Source: Streptosporangium nondiastaticum | Lineage (GTDB): Bacteria; Actinomycetota; Actinomycetes; Streptomycetales; Streptomycetaceae | Reading direction: 5' to 3' | Assembly: GCF_003011965.1 (NCBI RefSeq) | Contig: NZ_PXWG01000038.1 | Location: forward strand, 1 to 54,370 | Length of the DNA: 54,370 nt | In this document: positions 1 to 11,137 of the stretch, in pieces | How the letters are laid out: each line of letters opens with the position of its first letter | How positions within the stretch are numbered: the first letter of the stretch is position 1 | Made by a program: the position numbers and the translations under genes | Notes under the pieces: generated by a model | Seen by the model: only the letters and a program-made list of their open reading frames with translations | Databases searched by the model: none | Told to the model about the DNA's origin: nothing

Positions 1-174
1 GGCGGCCTCGGCGGCGGGTGCGGCGGCCTCGGAGGCCTCTGCAGCGGCCGGCGGGCCCGCGGGGCGGGAGGCCGCACGGCGGCGGCGACGTGCCGGCAGC
101 GTGTCGCTGGGGCTGTTGTTGTCGTTTTCGGTCCCGGCAGGGCCGGGCTCAGCGGGCTCAATGGATTCGAGCAT
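1..174 (-). CDS. rne: Ribonuclease E/G, N-terminal fragment
   Basis: Only the first 58 codons are present; the gene runs off the left edge. The ATG lies at 172-174 on the minus strand. The visible protein starts MLESIEPAEPGPAG and continues through an acidic, Asn/Ser-rich stretch, then an Arg-rich SDTLPARRRRRAASRPAG segment and an Ala/Glu-rich stretch. This is the disordered N-terminal arm of the actinobacterial RNase E/G that processes rRNA and turns over mRNA. The catalytic S1 and DNase-I-like domains would lie outside the window. Position supports the call: in Streptomyces rne lies next to the radical-SAM-linked pair and upstream of rplU-rpmA-obgE. The assignment rests on this short segment plus synteny. 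Confidence 0.75.
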   Translation of the reverse strand, partial: MLESIEPAEPGPAGTENDNNSPSDTLPARRRRRAASRPAGPPAAAEASEAAAPAAEAA

Positions 175-399
175 GCGGGCGGTTCTCCCGTCACGCTCCC
201 GGGCGCCGCGCCGGTTCCGGCCCGCCGGTCCGCGTGATGAGCGCGGTACCGCCGTCCGGGGCGCGGTCGCCGCACGGGAGCTGTCGTCTCGCTCGCCGGG
301 CCCGAACCCTTGTCCTCGGGACCGGCGAAAGTCTCCTGGTCAGTGCGCCTGCCGCACCGGGTGGCTCCCTGGTGTCCGGCGGCGCTTCGACGGCCGTCC

Positions 400-1185
400 T
401 TACGCGGAACCTTCCGGCACCTGCGCGCCGCCGGCGGGGCTCGGCCCGGCGGCCGTTGTGGGGAAGGCCGGGGCGGCATCGCGGTCGGGCGCGAGCGGGT
501 CGGTCACCGTGCCGGACTCCTCATCGAGCAGCCCCTGCGCCAGCCTGGTCACCGCAGCGGGGACCGGCGGCGCCAGGTCGGCCGTAGCGCGGAGACCGGA
601 CAGGACGTCGTCGGGTCGAACGGCGGGTGTGGCATGCCGAACAACCAGCCGCAGTATCGCACAGGGACCGTCGCCGGGCCTATCGGCCGCGGCGTCACGC
701 GCCTCGAGCCGGATCACGGCACCACGGGCGTCGAAGGTCCGCAACCCGTTTTTCGTGCGGCGCTGGACGTCCACCTGCTCGGCCGCGAGGAACGCCGCCA
801 CGGCGCGCTCGGCGTCCGCGGGCTCCACGCCGTCCAGCCGCAGCTCCCAGACGGAGGCCTCCAGCCGCTCGGCGAAGGAGGACGTCCGTGCCTCGACGGC
901 GTCCGTGATGTCCAGCCCGGCGGGCAGGGACTCGTCGAGCAGCTTGCGCAGCTGCTCGACCTCGCGGACCTCGGCGAGCTGGATCTCCAGGTACTCGGCC
1001 TCGCTGCCCGTGCCGGTGGGTGCGGCATTGGCGTAGGACACCTTCGGGTGCGGGGTGAAGCCCGCCGAGTAGGCCATGGGGACCTCGGCCCGGCGCAGGG
1101 CCCGCTCGAAGGCGCGCTGGAAATCGCGGTGGCTGGTGAACCGGAGGCGGCCGCGCTTGGTGTAGCGCAGGCGGATGCGCTGCAC
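400..1185 (-). CDS. TIGR03936-family radical-SAM-linked protein (DUF2344)
   Basis: The 261-aa protein begins MQRIRLRYTKRGRLRF, with a GTG start, and contains SHRDFQRAFERALRRAEVPMAYS and FTPHPKVSYANA-type motifs typical of the DUF2344/TIGR03936 family. These proteins almost always accompany a TIGR03960 B12-binding radical SAM enzyme, which is the next gene upstream here (140-bp gap). The joint function is uncharacterised as far as I know; a role in RNA or tRNA modification has been guessed because of the RNase E neighbourhood. The reading frame stays open about 25 codons upstream, to a TAG near 1263-1265, and no Shine-Dalgarno is obvious before the GTG, so the true start may be further upstream. 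The C-terminal 40 residues are Pro/Ala-rich and probably disordered. Confidence 0.85.
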   Translation of the reverse strand: MQRIRLRYTKRGRLRFTSHRDFQRAFERALRRAEVPMAYSAGFTPHPKVSYANAAPTGTGSEAEYLEIQLAEVREVEQLRKLLDESLPAGLDITDAVEARTSSFAERLEASVWELRLDGVEPADAERAVAAFLAAEQVDVQRRTKNGLRTFDARGAVIRLEARDAAADRPGDGPCAILRLVVRHATPAVRPDDVLSGLRATADLAPPVPAAVTRLAQGLLDEESGTVTDPLAPDRDAAPAFPTTAAGPSPAGGAQVPEGSA

Positions 1186-1325
1186 CGCGGGTGCGGGCGG
1201 CGGGCCTTCGGGCTGTCGCTTGCCCAGTGGTCTGATTCCTTCGTGAGTGCGGTCGTACTGCTACCTAGAGTACGTGCCGCGGGGGCCCTGCCAACCCGGC
1301 AGGGCCCCCGATCGAACGTACGTTC

Positions 1326-3266
<1,941 letters not shown>

Positions 3267-3321
3267 GAGCGGAAGGGGGTGACCCTCAAGGGTAACGTGC
3301 CCGCGGAGCGGACCTTAACGA

Positions 3322-4839
3322 TCACAGATCGGCCCGGTACCGCTTCCGGGAGGCCTTGCGCCACACCTGCGGCAGCTCCCGCTCGTCCCGGGCCGCGCGC
3401 TGCTCCTCGCGCCCGTACAGCAGGCCCAGGGTGAACGTGCTCTCCCCCGCCGCGTGGGCCCGGACCGCGAGCGCGCGCAGGGCGGTGCGGGTCATGACGC
3501 TGTCCTGGTGGTCGCCGAGGAGCGTCTGGACGTCCTTCATCCGGGACGTGAAGCGCTTGGCCGGCTTGCCGAGGGCCGGCACCGCGGCCTCGGCGGCGTA
3601 GCGGGCGCGCTTGGCCGCCTTGCGGGCCTCGTGCAGGGCGGTGTCGCGCTCGGGCCCGGGACCGGTGCCCAGGGCCTTCTCGACGCGACCGGCCAGCCGC
3701 TCGTAGTCGTGCAGGACGGCACCGGCGAGGACCTCCGGCGCGGGGTGGGCGGCGGCCCGGCGCAGCGGCGGGTCGGCGAGGAGGGCGTCGAGCGCGTCGA
3801 GGAGGGCGAGGTAGCGCTCGCCGTCGAGGAGGGCGAGGACGCGCTTGCGGGTGCCCCTGGCGCGGCCCGCGGCGTAGATGCGCAGGCGGGCGCGGACGGG
3901 CCCGAGCACGAGCGTGCCCGGCAGCCCGGCGAGGCTCTCCTTCAGGCGGGCGGCGACGACCTCGCGGTCCCGGTCCGCGCCGAGCTCCTCGGCGAGCCGC
4001 TTCAGCTCCGCGCCGAGCGGGTCGGTGACCTTGCGGTCCAGGACGTCGCCGTACGTGCGGAAGGCGCTGCGCAGGCGGCGCGTGGCGACGCGCATCTGGT
4101 GGACGGAGTCCTCGGCGTCGCGGCGGACGGCGGTGTCGTACGCGAGCAGGGCGTCGGTCTGCTGCCGTATGTAGGCGAGGACGTGGTCGCCGGCGGTGGC
4201 GGGCTTCCGCGCGGGCTTCTTCTGCTGCTCCTCCCCCGTCTCCTGCAGCGCCCTGGCCAGCTTCGACGGCGCGTCGGAGGGGCGCAGGCCCGCCTTGCGG
4301 AGGCGCTTCTCGACGGCGTCGAGGAAGGCGGGGTCGGTGCCGCTGCCGAGCTCGACCTCGAACTCGGTCCAGCGGGCGCTGCGGCCGCCGTCGCCGAGCC
4401 GGTCGGCCCTGACGCGGTCGGCGCTCGCCTCGGCGAGGAGCGTGCCCTGGGCGTCGAGGAGCCGGCTGACCGTACGGCGGGAGCGGATGCGGACGAGGGG
4501 GACGAGCGGGGCGCGGCGGACGCGGGCCCGGACGAGGGCGGCGAGGGCGCGCGGCACGTCCGGCGAGAGGGGCGCCCGGATCTCGTCCCGCACCCCGGGG
4601 GCGACGGGGAGCTTGAGGTGCCAGCCCTCGTCCTCGCCGCCGGTGCGGCGGCGCAGGGTGATGCCGGCGGCCGCGAGGCGCCGGTCCGGGGTGTCGTAGT
4701 AGACGGCGTCGAGTTTGTGCGTCACTTCGTCCGTGACGGCCGCGACGCCCGCGACGCGGCTCAGGTCGGGCAGCGTGGCGCCTCCGGCGTGGGGCCCGGC
4801 TTCGTACTTCCGCTCGATCTCGCGCAGAGTGTCCGCCAT
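3322..4839 (-). CDS. CYTH and CHAD domain-containing protein
   Basis: The 505-aa protein starts MADTLREIERKYEAG; the EIERKYE segment is the CYTH ExExK signature of the triphosphate tunnel metalloenzyme fold (residues about 5-200). It is followed by a helical CHAD domain (about 225-500) with the conserved His-containing segments VHQMRVATRRLRSAFR and LHEARKAAKRARYAAE. CYTH domains hydrolyse or bind triphosphates with divalent metal, and CHAD domains bind inorganic polyphosphate. The combination suggests polyphosphate binding or turnover, though the substrate here is inferred. The frame stays open upstream to 4968, but the extra 43 residues are low-complexity and unlike the family, so I place the start at the ATG beside EIERKYE. 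Confidence 0.9.
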   Translation of the reverse strand: MADTLREIERKYEAGPHAGGATLPDLSRVAGVAAVTDEVTHKLDAVYYDTPDRRLAAAGITLRRRTGGEDEGWHLKLPVAPGVRDEIRAPLSPDVPRALAALVRARVRRAPLVPLVRIRSRRTVSRLLDAQGTLLAEASADRVRADRLGDGGRSARWTEFEVELGSGTDPAFLDAVEKRLRKAGLRPSDAPSKLARALQETGEEQQKKPARKPATAGDHVLAYIRQQTDALLAYDTAVRRDAEDSVHQMRVATRRLRSAFRTYGDVLDRKVTDPLGAELKRLAEELGADRDREVVAARLKESLAGLPGTLVLGPVRARLRIYAAGRARGTRKRVLALLDGERYLALLDALDALLADPPLRRAAAHPAPEVLAGAVLHDYERLAGRVEKALGTGPGPERDTALHEARKAAKRARYAAEAAVPALGKPAKRFTSRMKDVQTLLGDHQDSVMTRTALRALAVRAHAAGESTFTLGLLYGREEQRAARDERELPQVWRKASRKRYRADL

Positions 4840-5001
4840 GGTCCCGAATCTAGTGCGCGTGCGTCCCATTGGGCAGCCGTCTTCACGCCGGGATGCGGGT
4901 GGGTCCGGCACCGCCGGTCCACGACATCGTGGTTGCTCGCCGCTGCGGCGAGGGTCCGGCGGAATCACCGGCCTCCCGAGCCACGGCGTCCCGGCCCGGC
5001 G

Positions 5002-6201
5002 CTACGCCGAAACCGGTCGTTGGACCTTGATCGACTGGAGGAGTCCGATCGCGATCCACGCCGCGAACATCGACGACCCCCCGTACGACACGAACGGCAG
5101 CGGCAGACCCGTGACCGGCATGATCCCGAGCGTCATCCCGATGTTCTCGAAGGACTGGAAGGCGAACCAGGCGATGATCCCGGCCGCCACGATCGTCCCG
5201 TAGAGCTCCGTCGTCTCGCGGGCGATCCGGCACGCGCGCCAGATGACGACGCCGACGAGGAAGATGATCGCGCCCGCGCCGACGAAGCCGAGCTCCTCGC
5301 CGGCGACGGTGAAGATGAAGTCGGTCTGCTGCTCGGGCACGAACTGGCCGGTGGTCTGGGAGCCGTGGAAGAGGCCGGCGCCGAGGAGGCCGCCGGAGCC
5401 GATGGCGATGCGGGCCTGGTTGGTGTTGTAGCCGACGCCGGAGGGGTCGAGCGCGGGGTTGGCGAAGGCGGCGAAGCGGTTGATCTGGTACTCGTCGAGG
5501 ACGCCGAGCTGCCAGATGAGGATGCAGCCGAGGACGCCGGTGCCGATCAGGCCGGCGATCCAGCGGTTGGACGCGCCGGAGGCGAGCAGCACGGCGAGGA
5601 CGATGACGACGAGCACCATCACGGAGCCGAGGTCGGGCATCAGCAGGATGATGAGGATCGGCAGGGCGGCGAGGCCGAGGGCCTCGACGACGGTGCGGTG
5701 GTCGGGGTGGAGCCGCTCGCCCGCGTCGACCTTGGCGGAGAGCAGCATCGCCATGCCCAGCGCGATGGTGATCTTGGTGAACTCGGAGGGCTGGAGGGAG
5801 AAGCCGCCGCCGAGCTGGATCCAGGACCGGGCGCCGTTGATGGTGGCGCCGAGCGGGGTGAGGACGGCGACGGTGAGCAGGACGGAGATGGCGTAGAGGA
5901 TGGGGACGGCGCCGCGCAGGGCGCGGTGGCCGACCCAGACGGCGCCGATGGCCAGGCCCAGGCCGATGCCGGTGTTGAGGATGTTGCGGAGCAGGAAGTA
6001 GTACGGGTCGCCCTGGTTGAGCTCGGTGCGGTTGCGGGTGGCCGAGTAGACCAGGAGGGTGCCGATGCCGGAGAGGGCGAGGGCGGCCCAGACCATCACC
6101 CAGTCGAGGCGGCGCAGGACGGAGTCGCGGGCGGTCAGCCGGCCCCAGGCGGAGCGCTCGGGGCTGTAGCGGCGGGCGCGGTAGCCGTCGGTGGTGGTCA
6201 C
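5002..6201 (-). CDS. rodA: SEDS-family peptidoglycan glycosyltransferase RodA
   Basis: The 399-aa polytopic membrane protein has about ten hydrophobic segments. It carries SEDS signatures such as YNTNQARIAIGSGGLLG, the FIFTVAGEELGF loop and the C-terminal PFVSYGGSSM motif. RodA polymerises lipid II glycan strands with its partner class B PBP, encoded immediately upstream. In Streptomyces this homologue (called sfr in S. coelicolor) acts in spore-wall synthesis rather than hyphal tip growth. The GTG start at 6199-6201 overlaps the mrdA stop by 4 bp, which indicates translational coupling. It is preceded by a strong GGAGGAG ribosome-binding site. A longer reading frame upstream only reads mrdA in another frame. 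The gene is last in the mre cluster as transcribed. Confidence 0.96.
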   Translation of the reverse strand: MTTTDGYRARRYSPERSAWGRLTARDSVLRRLDWVMVWAALALSGIGTLLVYSATRNRTELNQGDPYYFLLRNILNTGIGLGLAIGAVWVGHRALRGAVPILYAISVLLTVAVLTPLGATINGARSWIQLGGGFSLQPSEFTKITIALGMAMLLSAKVDAGERLHPDHRTVVEALGLAALPILIILLMPDLGSVMVLVVIVLAVLLASGASNRWIAGLIGTGVLGCILIWQLGVLDEYQINRFAAFANPALDPSGVGYNTNQARIAIGSGGLLGAGLFHGSQTTGQFVPEQQTDFIFTVAGEELGFVGAGAIIFLVGVVIWRACRIARETTELYGTIVAAGIIAWFAFQSFENIGMTLGIMPVTGLPLPFVSYGGSSMFAAWIAIGLLQSIKVQRPVSA

Positions 6202-8336
6202 GAGTCCTGCTCCTCCTTCCGGGCCGAGGGGCTGGGCGGGGGCGGCTCGATGGGCCGGGCCTCGATGGTGCCGTCCTTCTCGATCTTCGGCAGCCCGGTC
6301 TCCGGGTGGGGCAGGAGCGCCTTCTTGGCGTCGATCTTGCCCTTCTCGTCGACTCCGTAGAGGGCGTTGTAGATGTTGCGCACGGCGGGGCCGGAGGCGC
6401 CGGAGCCGGTGCCGCCCTGGGAGATCGTCATGACGACGGCGTAGTCGCCGGTGTAGGTGGCGAACCAGGAGGTGGTCTGCTTGCCGTAGACCTCGGCGGT
6501 GCCGGTCTTGGCGTGCATCGGGATCTCCTTCTGGGGCCATCCCTCGAAGCGCCAGGCGGCGGTGCCCTGGGTGGCGACGCCGGCGAGGGCGCCGTCGATC
6601 TGGTCGCGCGTCCTCTTGTCGAACGGCAGCCTGCCGTGGGACCGGGGCTCGATCTCGTGGACGGTGCGGCCGTCGGGGCTGATGACGGCCTTGCCGACGG
6701 TGGGGTTCCAGAGGGTGCCGCCGTTGCTGATGGCGGCGTAGATGGTGGCCATCTGCAGGGGGGTGACAAGAGTGTCGCCCTGGCCGATGGAGTAGTTGAC
6801 GGAGTCACCGGCGCGCATGCGCATGCCGGACTCGCAGTTCTCCTTGGCGATCTGGCCGGCGTAGCTGGTGTCGGTCTTGCCCTGCTTGCACCAGGAGTCC
6901 TTGTTGGCCTCCCAGTAGTTCTTCTTCCATTCGCGGTCGGGGACGCGGCCGGTGACCTCGTTGGGCAGGTCGATGCCGGTCTCCTTGCCGAGGCCGAACT
7001 CGTGCGCGGTCTTGTAGAACCAGTCGGCGGGGTGCTTGGGGTTGTTGCCGCCGTCCTTCTGCCACTGGCGGTAGGCCAGGTCGTAGAAGACGGTGTCGCA
7101 GGAGACCTCCAGGGCGCGGCCGAGGTTGATGGGGCCGTACCCCTTGGACTCGAAGTTCTTGAAGACCTGGTTGCCGATGCTGTACGAGGCCGAGCAGTTG
7201 TAGTTGTCGTCGAAGGCGTAGCCGGCCTTGACGGCGGCGGTGGCGGAGATGACCTTGAAGATCGAGCCGGGGGCGGCCTGGCCCTGGATGGCGCGGTTGA
7301 GCAGCGGGAAGCCGGAGTCCTTGCCCGTGAGGTTCTGGTAGTCCTTGGCGGAGATGCCGCCGACCCAGGCGTTGGGGTCGTAGGTGGGATTGGAGGCCAT
7401 GGCGACGACGCGGCCGGTCTTGGCCTCCATGACGACGACGGCACCGGCGTCGGCCTTGTAGTTGGTGCCGGTGTTCTTGTCGACCTCCTTGCGGGCGTCC
7501 TTCATCGCCTGGTCCAGCTCGCGTTCCGCTATGGCCTGCACGCGGGCGTCGATGCTGGTGACGAGGTTGGCGCCGGGGACGGCCTTGTCGCTCTTGGCCT
7601 TGCCGATGACGCGGCCGAGGTTGTCGACCTCGTAGCGGGTGACGCCGGCCTTGCCGCGCAGCTGGGAGTCGTACTGGCGCTCCAGGCCGGAGCGGCCGAC
7701 CTGGTCGGAGCGGAGCAGCGGGGAGCGGCCGGCCTTGGCCTTGGTGATCTCCTCGTCGGTGACGGGCGAGAGGTAGCCGAGGACCTGGGCGGTGTTGGAG
7801 CCGCCGGGGCCGGCGTAGCGGCGGACGGCGGTGGGCTCGGCGGTGATGCCGGGGAAGTCCTCGGCGCGCTCGCGGATCTGCAGGGCCTGCTGGGTGGTCG
7901 CCTCGTCGGTGATGGGGATGGGCTGGTAGGGCGAGCCGGCCCAGCAGGGCTTGGGGGTCTTGGCGTCGCAGAGGCGGACCTTCGCGGCGACGTCCTCGGG
8001 CTTCATGTTCAGCACGCCGGCGAGGCGGGCGAGGACGGTGCGGCCGCGGTCCTTCATCTTCATGAGGTCGGTGCGGCTCGCGGAGACGACGAGGCGGGTC
8101 TCGTTGTCGGCGAGGGGGACGCCGCGGGCGTCCAGTATCGAGCCGCGGGTGGCGGGGGCGACGACCTGCTGGATGTGGTTGTCGGCGGCTTCGGCGGTGT
8201 ACTCGTCGCCGTTGCGGATCTGGAGGTACCAGAGGCGGCCGGCGAGGGTGAGGAGGAGGGAGAAGACGAGGATCTGGATGACGATGAGGCGGATGGTGAC
8301 GCGGGAGGTCCGCCCGGAGTCGGGAAGGTTGGTCAT
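6198..8336 (-). CDS. mrdA: Penicillin-binding protein 2 (class B transpeptidase)
   Basis: The 712-aa protein has a short cytoplasmic tail, one transmembrane segment (about residues 14-34) and a PBP dimerisation domain. The transpeptidase domain has the active-site motif S358-I-F-K361 (in APGSIFK), the second motif S412-C-D414, and K610-T-G612. It cross-links peptidoglycan outside the membrane and pairs with RodA, to which it is translationally coupled by a 4-bp overlap. The PBP2-type S-x-D second motif, rather than S-x-N, supports assignment to the elongation class. The C-terminus ends in a Pro-rich tail, PIEPPPPSPSARKEE. Its start overlaps the mreD stop, also by 4 bp, so mreD-mrdA-rodA form a tightly coupled unit. 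Confidence 0.96.
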   Translation of the reverse strand: MTNLPDSGRTSRVTIRLIVIQILVFSLLLTLAGRLWYLQIRNGDEYTAEAADNHIQQVVAPATRGSILDARGVPLADNETRLVVSASRTDLMKMKDRGRTVLARLAGVLNMKPEDVAAKVRLCDAKTPKPCWAGSPYQPIPITDEATTQQALQIRERAEDFPGITAEPTAVRRYAGPGGSNTAQVLGYLSPVTDEEITKAKAGRSPLLRSDQVGRSGLERQYDSQLRGKAGVTRYEVDNLGRVIGKAKSDKAVPGANLVTSIDARVQAIAERELDQAMKDARKEVDKNTGTNYKADAGAVVVMEAKTGRVVAMASNPTYDPNAWVGGISAKDYQNLTGKDSGFPLLNRAIQGQAAPGSIFKVISATAAVKAGYAFDDNYNCSASYSIGNQVFKNFESKGYGPINLGRALEVSCDTVFYDLAYRQWQKDGGNNPKHPADWFYKTAHEFGLGKETGIDLPNEVTGRVPDREWKKNYWEANKDSWCKQGKTDTSYAGQIAKENCESGMRMRAGDSVNYSIGQGDTLVTPLQMATIYAAISNGGTLWNPTVGKAVISPDGRTVHEIEPRSHGRLPFDKRTRDQIDGALAGVATQGTAAWRFEGWPQKEIPMHAKTGTAEVYGKQTTSWFATYTGDYAVVMTISQGGTGSGASGPAVRNIYNALYGVDEKGKIDAKKALLPHPETGLPKIEKDGTIEARPIEPPPPSPSARKEEQDS

Positions 8337-8974
8337 AGCCGCTTCACCCCCTTGAGGCGGCCGGGCCGGCGCAGCCCCGTCCGCACCCCCATGCGCATGC
8401 CCGTGCGCTGTCCGCTGACGCGGCCGGCGCGCGATCCTCCCATCGTGCTGGGGCCGTCGGCGACCAGCGGGTCGTTCTGGACGCGCCGGGCCATGGCCAT
8501 GACGAGCGGGACGACGAAGGGCGCGAGCAGCAGGTCGTAGAGGGCCGCGGTGAAGACGAGGCTGGTGAGGCCGACGTTGCGGGCGGCGGTGTCGCCGACG
8601 AGGGAGCCGACGCCCGCGTAGAGCAGCGTGGAGCCGACGGCCGCGGCCACGACGACGAGCATGGGCACGGTGGCCGAGCGCAGCTTGCCCGTCTCGGGCC
8701 GGACGAGGCCGACGAGGTAGCCGACGAGGGACAGCACGAGGGCGTACCGGCCGGTGGCGTGGTCGGCGGGCGGGGCCAGGTCGGCCAGCAGGCCGGCGGC
8801 GAAGCCGACGACGGCGCCGTTGGTGTGGCCGTGGACGAGGGCGAGCCCGACCACGACGAGGAGGAGCGGATCGGGGACGGCGCCCGGCAGGTGGAGCCGT
8901 GCCAGGACGGTGACCTGCACGACGAGGGCGACCACCACGAGCGCGGTCGAGAGCAGGATCCGGTTGAGGCGCAT
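8333..8974 (-). CDS. mreD: Rod shape-determining protein MreD
   Basis: The 213-aa membrane protein has about five to six hydrophobic helices over residues 5-170. A basic, Gly/Arg-rich cytoplasmic C-terminal tail follows (residues about 175-213). It matches the actinobacterial MreD pattern, with the HGHTNGAVVGFAAGLLADLAPP region between helices. MreD links MreC to the cytoplasmic MreB machinery. It lies 3 bp downstream of mreC and overlaps mrdA by 4 bp. MreD sequences are weakly conserved, so the call rests largely on topology and on position between mreC and mrdA. Confidence 0.93.
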   Translation of the reverse strand: MRLNRILLSTALVVVALVVQVTVLARLHLPGAVPDPLLLVVVGLALVHGHTNGAVVGFAAGLLADLAPPADHATGRYALVLSLVGYLVGLVRPETGKLRSATVPMLVVVAAAVGSTLLYAGVGSLVGDTAARNVGLTSLVFTAALYDLLLAPFVVPLVMAMARRVQNDPLVADGPSTMGGSRAGRVSGQRTGMRMGVRTGLRRPGRLKGVKRL

Positions 8975-8977
8975 CGG

Positions 8978-9910
8978 TCAGTCCTCGGGTTTGGCGCTCG
9001 CGGAGGGCGTGACCGTGACGGTCACGGTGGGCGTGGGCTTGGGCGCTTCCGGCTTGGGCGGCAGCACGGTGTCGCGGGGGTCGGTGCGCGGGGGTTCGAC
9101 GACGACGCCGACGATGTCGAGCTTGCTGTAGCCGACGAAGGGGCGGACCTGGAGGGTGCGGGTGAGGCTGCCGCCGGCGGGCTCGACGCGGGTGACCTCG
9201 CCGACGGGGACGCCGGGCACGAACGGCTTGTCGCGGCTGGAGCCGAAGGTGACGAGCCGGTCGCCGGGCCGGACGGCCGCCTTGCCGTTGAGCAGTTCGA
9301 CGCGCAGGACGCCGGCGCCCTGGCCGTTGGCGAAGCCGAGCTCGCCGCTCTTCTCCATGCGGGTGCCGACGGTGAACTTGGGGTCGTTGGCGAGCAGCAC
9401 GGTCGCGGTGTCGCGGGCGACGGTGGTGACGCGGCCGACGAGGCCGTCGCCGTTGAGGACGGTCATGTCGCGCCTGATGCCGTCGCGGCTGCCGGCGTCG
9501 ATGGTGACGGTCCAGGAGAAGCCCTGGGCCGCGCCTATGGCGATGACCTGGGCGCCCTTGATGCCGTACTGGCCGCGGCCGGCGGTCTTGAGCATGGCGT
9601 CGAGCTCGGCGGCCCGGGCGCGGGTGCGGTCGTCGCTGCCGAGCCGCTGCTTGAGGCCGGTGTTCTCGCGCTCCAGGGCGCTGATGCGGTTGTGCCGCTC
9701 GTCGGAGTCACGCACGGCCGCCACGGCGTTGCCGACGGGGTCGACCGCGGAGGCGACGCCCTTCTCGACGGGCCCGAAGACGGAGGCCGCCGCGTGCCGG
9801 ACGCCGTCGAGCGGGGACCGCTCACCGCCACGGATGTCGACCGTGATCAGTGCGAAGGCGATGGCGACCAGCAGCACCAGCAGCAGCCGGCTCTCTCGTG
9901 TGTCCCTCAC
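8978..9910 (-). CDS. mreC: Rod shape-determining protein MreC
   Basis: The 310-aa protein has a cytoplasmic N-terminus, a single transmembrane helix (about residues 8-24), a coiled-coil stretch (about 65-100, ERHNRISALERENTGLKQRL) and the extracytoplasmic beta-barrel region with GSRDGIRRDMTVLNGDGLVGRV and VRPGDRLVTFGSS motifs. MreC scaffolds the wall elongation/sporulation complex outside the membrane. The C-terminus ends in a Pro/Thr/Val-rich tail. The start is GTG, with an AGAAGGG ribosome-binding site upstream. A 195-bp gap with a strong hairpin separates it from mreB, so it may have its own promoter. Confidence 0.95.
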   Translation of the reverse strand: MRDTRESRLLLVLLVAIAFALITVDIRGGERSPLDGVRHAAASVFGPVEKGVASAVDPVGNAVAAVRDSDERHNRISALERENTGLKQRLGSDDRTRARAAELDAMLKTAGRGQYGIKGAQVIAIGAAQGFSWTVTIDAGSRDGIRRDMTVLNGDGLVGRVTTVARDTATVLLANDPKFTVGTRMEKSGELGFANGQGAGVLRVELLNGKAAVRPGDRLVTFGSSRDKPFVPGVPVGEVTRVEPAGGSLTRTLQVRPFVGYSKLDIVGVVVEPPRTDPRDTVLPPKPEAPKPTPTVTVTVTPSASAKPED

Positions 9911-10034
9911 GTGCGGCGGCGTGCCCTTCTCGTAGGACCGGCGGGCTGCGGGGCGGGCCGGTCATCCGGAGCGTTGTGCCTGTATATCAGGTTGTTTCCC
10001 GGCAGCGGTGGTATGCCGGGTGGCGTTGGCGCCA

Positions 10035-10074
10035 CCCCCTGCCAAGGGGCCGGGCGGCGTCCCCCGGCAGGGGG
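10035..10074. terminator. Hairpin between mreB and mreC
   Basis: A perfect 9-bp inverted repeat, CCCCCTGCC at 10035-10043 and GGCAGGGGG at 10066-10074, can extend by an inner G4/C4 pairing. There is no T-run. It lies 31 bp past the mreB stop on the minus strand. It could end part of the mreB transcripts or act as an attenuator or processing site that sets the mreB:mreCD ratio. Confidence 0.55.
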
Positions 10075-10105
10075 AACGGCGCCCGGAATCGGGACTCGGC
10101 TCGCG

Positions 10106-11137
10106 TCAGCGCCGCGGCTGTGCGTCGAGGACCTGCTGGAGGGCCTCGAACTCCTCGACGCACTTGCCGGAGCCGAGCGCGACGGAGTCCAGCGGGTCCT
10201 CGGCGATGTGGATCGGCATGCCGGTCTCCCGGCGCAGCCGCTCGTCGAGGCCGCGCAGGAGGGCGCCGCCGCCTGTGAGAACGATGCCGCGGTCCATGAC
10301 GTCACCCGAGAGCTCGGGCGGGCACTTGTCGAGGGTGGTCTTGACGGCGTCGACGATGGAGTTGACCGGCTCCTCGATGGCCTTGCGGACCTCGGCGGCG
10401 GAGATGACGACGGTCTTGGGCAGGCCGCTGACCAGGTCGCGGCCGCGGATCTCGGTGTGCTCGTCCTGCTCCAGGTCGTAGGCCGAGCCGATGGTGATCT
10501 TGATCTGTTCGGCGGTGCGCTCACCGAGGAGGAGGCTGTACTCCTTCTTGATGTGCTGGATGATCGCGTTGTCCAGCTCGTCGCCGGCGACGCGGATGGA
10601 CTGGGCGGTGACGATGCCGCCGAGGGAGATGACCGCGACCTCGGTGGTGCCGCCGCCGATGTCGACGACCATGTTGCCGGTGGCCTCGTGGACGGGGAGG
10701 CCGGAGCCGATCGCGGCGGCCATCGGCTCCTCGATGATGTGCACCTGGCGGGCGCCGGCCTGGGTGGACGCCTCGATGACGGCGCGCCGCTCGACGCCGG
10801 TGATGCCGGAGGGCACGCAGACCACGACGCGGGGCCGGGCCATCCAGCGCCGCTTGTGGATCTTGAGGATGAAGTAGCGGAGCATGCGCTCGGTGATCTC
10901 GAAGTCGGCGATCACGCCGTCCTTCAGTGGCCGGACCGCGACGATGTTGCCCGGGGTGCGGCCGATCATCTTCTTCGCCTCGGCACCCACCGCGAGGATG
11001 CCGCCGGTGTTGGTGTTGATGGCGACGACGGATGGCTCGTTGAGGACGATTCCGCGGCCTCTGACGTACACCAGCGTGTTGGCGGTCCCGAGGTCGACAG
11101 CCATGTCACGGCCGATGAACGACATGTTGTTCCCCAT
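10106..11137 (-). CDS. mreB: Rod shape-determining protein MreB (bacterial actin)
   Basis: The 343-aa actin-fold ATPase begins MGNNMSFIGRDMAVDLGTANTL, which contains the phosphate-1 loop. It carries VVVCVPSGITGVERRAV, the phosphate-2 loop in MVVDIGGGTTEVAVISL, and the adenosine motif IVLTGGGALLRGLDERL. MreB polymerises under the membrane. In Streptomyces it directs spore-wall thickening rather than rod shape. The frame is open to 11350, but the additional 71 residues are unlike actin and resemble translated leader, so the start is the ATG at 11137 (or the ATG 12 bp further in, which has GGGGAA upstream). The gene heads the mreBCD-mrdA-rodA cluster. Confidence 0.97.
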   Translation of the reverse strand: MGNNMSFIGRDMAVDLGTANTLVYVRGRGIVLNEPSVVAINTNTGGILAVGAEAKKMIGRTPGNIVAVRPLKDGVIADFEITERMLRYFILKIHKRRWMARPRVVVCVPSGITGVERRAVIEASTQAGARQVHIIEEPMAAAIGSGLPVHEATGNMVVDIGGGTTEVAVISLGGIVTAQSIRVAGDELDNAIIQHIKKEYSLLLGERTAEQIKITIGSAYDLEQDEHTEIRGRDLVSGLPKTVVISAAEVRKAIEEPVNSIVDAVKTTLDKCPPELSGDVMDRGIVLTGGGALLRGLDERLRRETGMPIHIAEDPLDSVALGSGKCVEEFEALQQVLDAQPRR

